DNA of 64,000 bases from Phytophthora quininea. Taxonomy: Eukaryota > Oomycota > Peronosporomycetes > Peronosporales > Peronosporaceae. Below, piece by piece: positions 59,934 to 64,000 of the stretch. The notes beneath the pieces were generated by a model that was not told the origin of the DNA, ran no database searches, and worked only from the letters and a program-made list of their open reading frames with translations. The stretch covers positions 682,001 through 746,000 of the forward strand of contig JAAVTG010000845.1 of NCBI GenBank assembly GCA_011947345.1, given 5' to 3'. Position 1 is the first letter of the stretch, and every line of letters begins with the position of its first letter. The position numbers and the translations under genes are program-made.

Positions 59934-59937
59934 AATA

Positions 59938-61437
59938 TGAGTGGTGCATTTCGAATATGGAAGATCGCAATGCTGGAGAAACATCGCGCGGAGTTAGAGG
60001 TGTACAGACGCGGGGATACGGAAAACGTGATCGCAGTCAAGCACCGTAATACTGCCGATCTCATCATTGACATCAGGGACAGGGACGAAGTAAGCGTGGC
60101 GTTGTGGCTTGAACATCCGATTCCGAGACCACGGATGTTGGAGCTATTGTACCGGTTCCCTGAAGAGCTCCAGGCCCGAACGAATCCGCCCACTCGTCTT
60201 CCAGTATTTGGTCCGACCTACCTAGGAGTGATGACTCTTTAATTCGAGATCTCGGAGCTGACGTGAACGTAAGAGCCAAGAAAGGCATGACACCGCTGAT
60301 GCACCTCTGTCGGTCTCCGGAATACGATGATACTGACTCTCTTCCTATACTGTTGCCACCAAAAGGGGAGTTGCATCGGTCCTGCAAGCCTTTTTGGATA
60401 ACGGAGCTGACGTAAATGACAAAGACTTTACCAAATGACAGCTCTCGTGCATCTTTGTCGGCGAACGCTATCCAACCTCGGCGCAGTAAATTTCTGGTGG
60501 AAAAGGCGCGGACACCAACGCAACAGACAAGAATGGAATGACCCCTTCATGCATCTCTGTCAATCCAGCCCATATAACGCGGGAAGAGCGAGTTTTCTCG
60601 TGGACAATGGCGCTGCAGTTATGTTGGCGATAATAACGGCAGGACGCCTCTCATGTTTGCCAATCAAGTGACAACAGCCCAGCACTGCTACAGCGGATGA
60701 TCACAAATTATCGCGCTGGTGTCAGTGCTCAAGACTTGGTAGGGGAAACACCACTTATGATAGCTGCGGGAAGTGGTAACCTCGCGGTTGTGACGTTACT
60801 GCTAAATATGAATGCTTGTACAAATTGTCGACAACAACAGCTCTCAACTACGCATCGCAGAACGGTCATCCGGGTGTTCGAAACGTGTCATGCATTGCAC
60901 GAAGCAACGTCAAATCCACTCGGTTGACCCAGTTGAGAGTTCTACATGTTGCCAGCTTGAATTCGGCGACATTGCAAGAGTATATTGATACTACAAGCGT
61001 ATCACGCATGCGGATGTCTTTGCAATATCTCTACGAAGCTGGCTGGGGTCTTCAGTACTTGCACGAACGGAAGATTGCACATGGAGATATCCGACTAGAA
61101 AATATATTGATCGGAAGCCAAGGCGTCGCCAAGGTGCTGGTCAGAGCTGCGGGCACGAAGACTGGTGATATTTGTTTCGAGCATCCTTAGAATGCGAAAC
61201 AACATCGGGGTGTCATCAGTTGTCGATAGATGTGGTTTAAATGATCTTTCAAGGTTCCTCGCTACAGTGGCAGATAGATCGCGTGCTAGCAGATTGTTTT
61301 GTTACGCCAGTGCGTGGGGCGCACCACTGGACGGGTAAGTGCTCGAGATTCTACGAGATGGTTAATGTGTTCTTCCTCAAGTCAAGCAAAATGAATGTGC
61401 AAGTAAGACACCGAAGCCGGTTACACAACCAAAAGTG
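59938..61437 (+). pseudogene. Ankyrin-repeat/TKL-kinase copy C, decayed with kinase C-lobe deleted
   Basis: The N-terminal head matches copy A (NTADLIIDIRDRDEVSVALWL). Ankyrin units follow across several frames (DLGADVNVRAKKGMTPLMHL, FLDNGADVNDKDFT, NGMTPFMHLCQ, GETPLMIAAGSGNLAVVTLLL). A short kinase piece has YLYEAGWGLQYLHERKIAHG followed by DIRLENILIGSQGVAK, where HRD has become HGD. The reading then passes almost directly to the family's C-terminal motif (FQGSSLQWQIDRVLADCF), so the activation segment and C-lobe are missing. Stops lie near 60240, 60415, 60670 and 61190. This is clear decay, not only sequence error. Confidence 0.7.
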
Positions 61438-61625
61438 ATCGATGAAATGTTCTCCAACGATAGGGCTAATCCGAGGATATGTGTAAACGATATTTGCGTA
61501 TCAACCAGGAAATAGTTTACAACGAGGGGTTTTCAATTCTATCTTGACCGCGTAGTTTGTGAAGAAGAGTGTCATTATGTACTACCGGTGCTGTCTCAAA
61601 GGTGCTATTTTCGCTGGTATTTTTG

Positions 61626-62455
61626 CTAGTTGGCCTGAACACTTTGGGCGGACTTCCCGGCATTTACAGGCTTAATAGGCTGGGCGATGTAGATGACGGT
61701 GGGATCGTTCGGGTCGACGAACGCCTTCTTCTGGCTCTGCACAAAGTTCATGTCGATTGTTTCTGGAGAGCCAAACCACTTCCAGTGAGAATTTCGTGTT
61801 GAATTGATGAGTAAGGAAACCACGCACCTTTCTTCTGGCGCTTCTCCATCAGTCGCAAGAACACAGGTAGAACCACGCCCGTGCCGCCGTTGGCAAACGT
61901 AATCTTCCACGCAAAGGTGCCGGCATCGCGATCCCCGCTCTAGATGCCCGCAAAGGACAAGGTCAGTTAAACTTGATCTGGTGGAGTCATTAGATACTTC
62001 GTGCTTTTCTTACCGGGGCAACAAGACCCGAGATGCTGCACGCGCCGAAAATCGGTTGATTGAATTTCTCGTCTGTCATTTTCACCAGTGGAATTTCCTA
62101 CCCCACCGAAACTCGTTAGTTGCCTTTATAACGGACAGGAGAGTCGCAACACGTACGAATGCCTCGAAGAAGAAGCCGTTCTGCGTGACACCCTTCTCAG
62201 CTACGAAGATGATACGCTGCGTCGTGCAGTAGATGCGCCCTTTGCCCTTGAACATCACATGTCTGATGCACACAAACAGAGCCAACCCACGCGCTCAGCT
62301 GCAGCTCGACACATAATATAACATCGGCAACACTCACTCGGGGTCTTGCATTGAAAAGTGATTTTCGCGCGTTGCAGAATGAAGAGCTCGTCTTGGTTGG
62401 CCAGCGGCAGCTTCTTGCCGTCATCGTCTTCGAAAAGCTCGGGCTTGAACGACAT
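61626..62455 (-). CDS. GRAM-domain protein, WBP2-like
   Basis: Small protein made largely of one GRAM (PH-like) domain, related to WW-domain-binding protein 2; such domains bind lipids or proteins. Exons 62455-62334, 62262-62157, 62097-62014 and 61939-61828 join in phase. A last exon ends at 61626. Key segments are NQDELFILQRAKITFQCKTP, FKGKGRIYCTTQRIIFVAEK, VKMTDEKFNQPIFGACSISG and WKITFANGGTGVVLPVFLRL. This is the order seen in WBP2. The tail FVDPNDPTVIYIAQPIKP has no obvious PPxY motif. The junction to the last exon does not join in phase by eye, so one base may be missing or the acceptor may differ. Introns are 70-75 bp. Confidence 0.75.
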
Positions 62456-62919
62456 TGCGGTCGCTTGCGTAGGTAGTTGACCACTAGAAGAGAAAGTGAG
62501 CGACAGAACACAAGAAACAAACATAACGATGGCCCTTCCCAAAAAAGATGAAGAAACAGCCACGCCAAGACGGCGAGAATGAGCATCCAATTGAACGATT
62601 CCTGCTGAACTGGTTTAGCCAAAGCGAGAGCAATCGCCGTCTTTGCCTCCTACAATGTCGTGATCTCGCTGGATCAATACTTGACATCAGCTCTCACTTG
62701 GAATCTGGACATCAGTTCGTCTTCACGACCGCTGCGAAACTCTTTCGCAGCTTCACTGCTCAAGCGGTCTTCAGGGCGCCCTTCGATCCGGATTAAAAGG
62801 AGTTCGCCCTGCTCTAGCTCTCCATCTTGACAAGGTCTCACAGACCGGAAATGTCAACAGTCCGAGTACATGCTACAGCAATTGGTAGAGGTATCACTTC
62901 TCCGTAAACACTCGCTCGC
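62456..62919. other. Spacer between UPF1 3' end and the GRAM-domain gene
   Basis: A 464-bp spacer. A plus-strand frame of 82 codons (62548-62796) has no recognisable features and overlaps no domain. I see no RNA gene. It should contain the promoter of the GRAM-domain gene. Confidence 0.45.
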
Positions 62920-64000
62920 TTAGTAGAAGTCGCTTCCAGGGGCACGCGAATCTTGCGACATCGGCAGGTTCTGGGACTTGAAGTCGTGCTCGAAGCCAAA
63001 GCTGTCCTGGGACATCGCGAACTTGTCCGAAGACATTTGGCTGAACGACTGCGTCTGTGCGGCCTGAGTGAACGGACCGTCCAGTCCCATCGACGACTGC
63101 GTCATGCCATCTTGAGTAAGCGGACCCATACTGCCAGCCATATAGCCACCTGGGCCGCGACGCTGACCCCCGCGCTGCTGAGAGTAACCTCCAGCAGCCA
63201 GAGGATCAAGCGGAGGAATCCCTGCCTGGTCGTAACGCGGGTCGAAGCGGGAGTCCAGCGGAGGCAATGGCCCACGTTGGCGACTAGATCCGCTGTCGTT
63301 GCGATGAACACCACGGCCCGGGTGCCTTGGCGGTGGGAACTGCATGTGCGATGGAGTCAAATTGTTCAAAGGCCCCTCTACAATCAGTTGGTTGTCGCGG
63401 TAATGGTTCAGCAGGTTGTTCCACAGAGACTGCTTCGCTAGGACGCGCGGGTTACCCAGCACAATGGTGCCGTACTTTGCACGCGTCAGAGCAACGTTTA
63501 GACGGCGCTCGTCGCTGAGGAAACCGATTCCTTGGTTTTCATTCGAGCGCACACACGAAAGAATGATGAGATCCTTCTCGCGGCCTTGGAACGAGTCCAC
63601 ACTAGCCACTTCTACATCCTTATAAAGTTGAGATCGCATCGAGCCATTGCGTTGCATGTAGCTGACAACATAGGCGCGCTGGCCTTCGTACGGAGTAACA
63701 ACACCGATCTGCGAGGGCATTACCCCGGCCTTCAAGAATGTCGTGACAATCTTCTCAACGTTGCTGGCCTCTGTGCGATTCAGGTAGCTCGTACCAGAGG
63801 AACTGATCTCCTCAGCGCCAAGACAAATGTAGAAGAACGTTGGTTTGTTCGGGTTGGGCCACGGGAAATCCACATTCGCGAGCTGCCGTTCACTGGCAGC
63901 CACGCCATTCTGCAGTTCGCCTTCGTAGAACCTGTTCGAGGGGAACTCCGATAGAAAAGGGTGCATTCGGTACTGCACACGCAGACGAAAGGGGCGGTGG
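62920..64000 (-). CDS. UPF1: UPF1 RNA helicase, C-terminal part
   Basis: UPF1 is the ATP-dependent RNA helicase of nonsense-mediated decay. The gene enters from the right edge, so only about the last 360 residues are visible. Superfamily-1 motifs are clear: [51 protein letters not shown] and [11 protein letters not shown]. They are followed by [18 protein letters not shown], the end of the helicase core. The tail is Gly/Arg/Pro-rich and then has at least seven SQ or TQ dipeptides ([31 protein letters not shown]). In other eukaryotes these are SMG1 kinase targets. The frame is uninterrupted from the edge to the stop at 62920. The conserved tail suggests phosphorylation-controlled decay as in animals and plants. 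Confidence 0.95.
   Translation of the reverse strand, partial: HRPFRLRVQYRMHPFLSEFPSNRFYEGELQNGVAASERQLANVDFPWPNPNKPTFFYICLGAEEISSSGTSYLNRTEASNVEKIVTTFLKAGVMPSQIGVVTPYEGQRAYVVSYMQRNGSMRSQLYKDVEVASVDSFQGREKDLIILSCVRSNENQGIGFLSDERRLNVALTRAKYGTIVLGNPRVLAKQSLWNNLLNHYRDNQLIVEGPLNNLTPSHMQFPPPRHPGRGVHRNDSGSSRQRGPLPPLDSRFDPRYDQAGIPPLDPLAAGGYSQQRGGQRRGPGGYMAGSMGPLTQDGMTQSSMGLDGPFTQAAQTQSFSQMSSDKFAMSQDSFGFEHDFKSQNLPMSQDSRAPGSDFY

Noticed and set aside
1..64000. CRISPR arrays, tRNA or rRNA genes, insertion sequences, viral genes
   Set aside because: None seen. The window is typical eukaryotic nuclear DNA with spliceosomal introns. A tRNA scan was not possible by eye, so a cryptic tRNA is not fully excluded.

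Overview
The window looks like nuclear DNA of an oomycete, most likely Peronosporales (Phytophthora- or Pythium-like). The reasons are compact genes with short GT-AG introns (mostly 57-75 bp), high GC, ankyrin/TKL-kinase and BK-type channel families, a mitochondrial RecA of bacterial type, and a BED-finger/hAT-derived gene. This assignment is inference from gene content; I could not run a search.

Layout. 1-2000 (-): an acidic, BED-like zinc-finger gene running off the left edge. 2117-4109 (-): a HECT E3 ligase with an N-terminal membrane anchor and a RanBP2-type zinc finger. 5074-6914 (-): ALG12 mannosyltransferase, six exons. 7097-9034 (+): a broken ankyrin-repeat gene. 10341-12663 (+): a BED/hAT-transposase-derived gene. 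12902-14749 (+): a tandem pair of membrane-protein paralogues, the first a pseudogene. 14884-16876 (-): a TPR-containing FKBP. 17242-20224 (+): one gene encoding a SUMO-motif cluster, an F-box, a CDK-like kinase and a cyclin. 20402-21991 (-): mitochondrial RecA. 22293-23686 (+): an unrecognised basic nuclear-type protein. 23927-27473 (-): a BK-like channel with no recognisable potassium filter. 27474-29804: mostly empty. 29805-32282 (+): a MICAL-like flavin monooxygenase. 32491-35260 (-): SND1 (Tudor-SN). 35593-53853 (-): the very large, intronless midasin gene MDN1. 54201-55956 (-): PWP1. 56074-61440 (+): three decayed ankyrin-kinase copies in tandem. 61626-62455 (-): a GRAM-domain, WBP2-like gene. 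62920-64000 (-): the 3' part of UPF1.

How the genes relate. PWP1, MDN1 and SND1 lie head-to-tail on the minus strand, and UPF1 is further along on the same strand. PWP1 and MDN1 act in ribosome biogenesis; SND1 and UPF1 act on RNA. HECT, FKBP, ALG12 and the F-box fusion concern protein turnover, folding and modification. The ankyrin genes and the paralogue pair are the fast-evolving accessory part.

Sequence quality matters for reading this window. Most long genes are interrupted by single-base indels, usually one base missing from a homopolymer. When these are allowed for, the total coding length of gene after gene becomes a multiple of three with family-typical length. I therefore treat them as probable sequencing errors. 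The in-frame stop codons in the accessory genes cannot be explained this way and are treated as real decay.

The strongest candidate for something new is the F-box/CDK-like/cyclin fusion. Its kinase has Asn in place of the catalytic Asp and DFA in place of DFG, which predicts a cyclin-tethered pseudokinase inside a possible ubiquitin-ligase adaptor.
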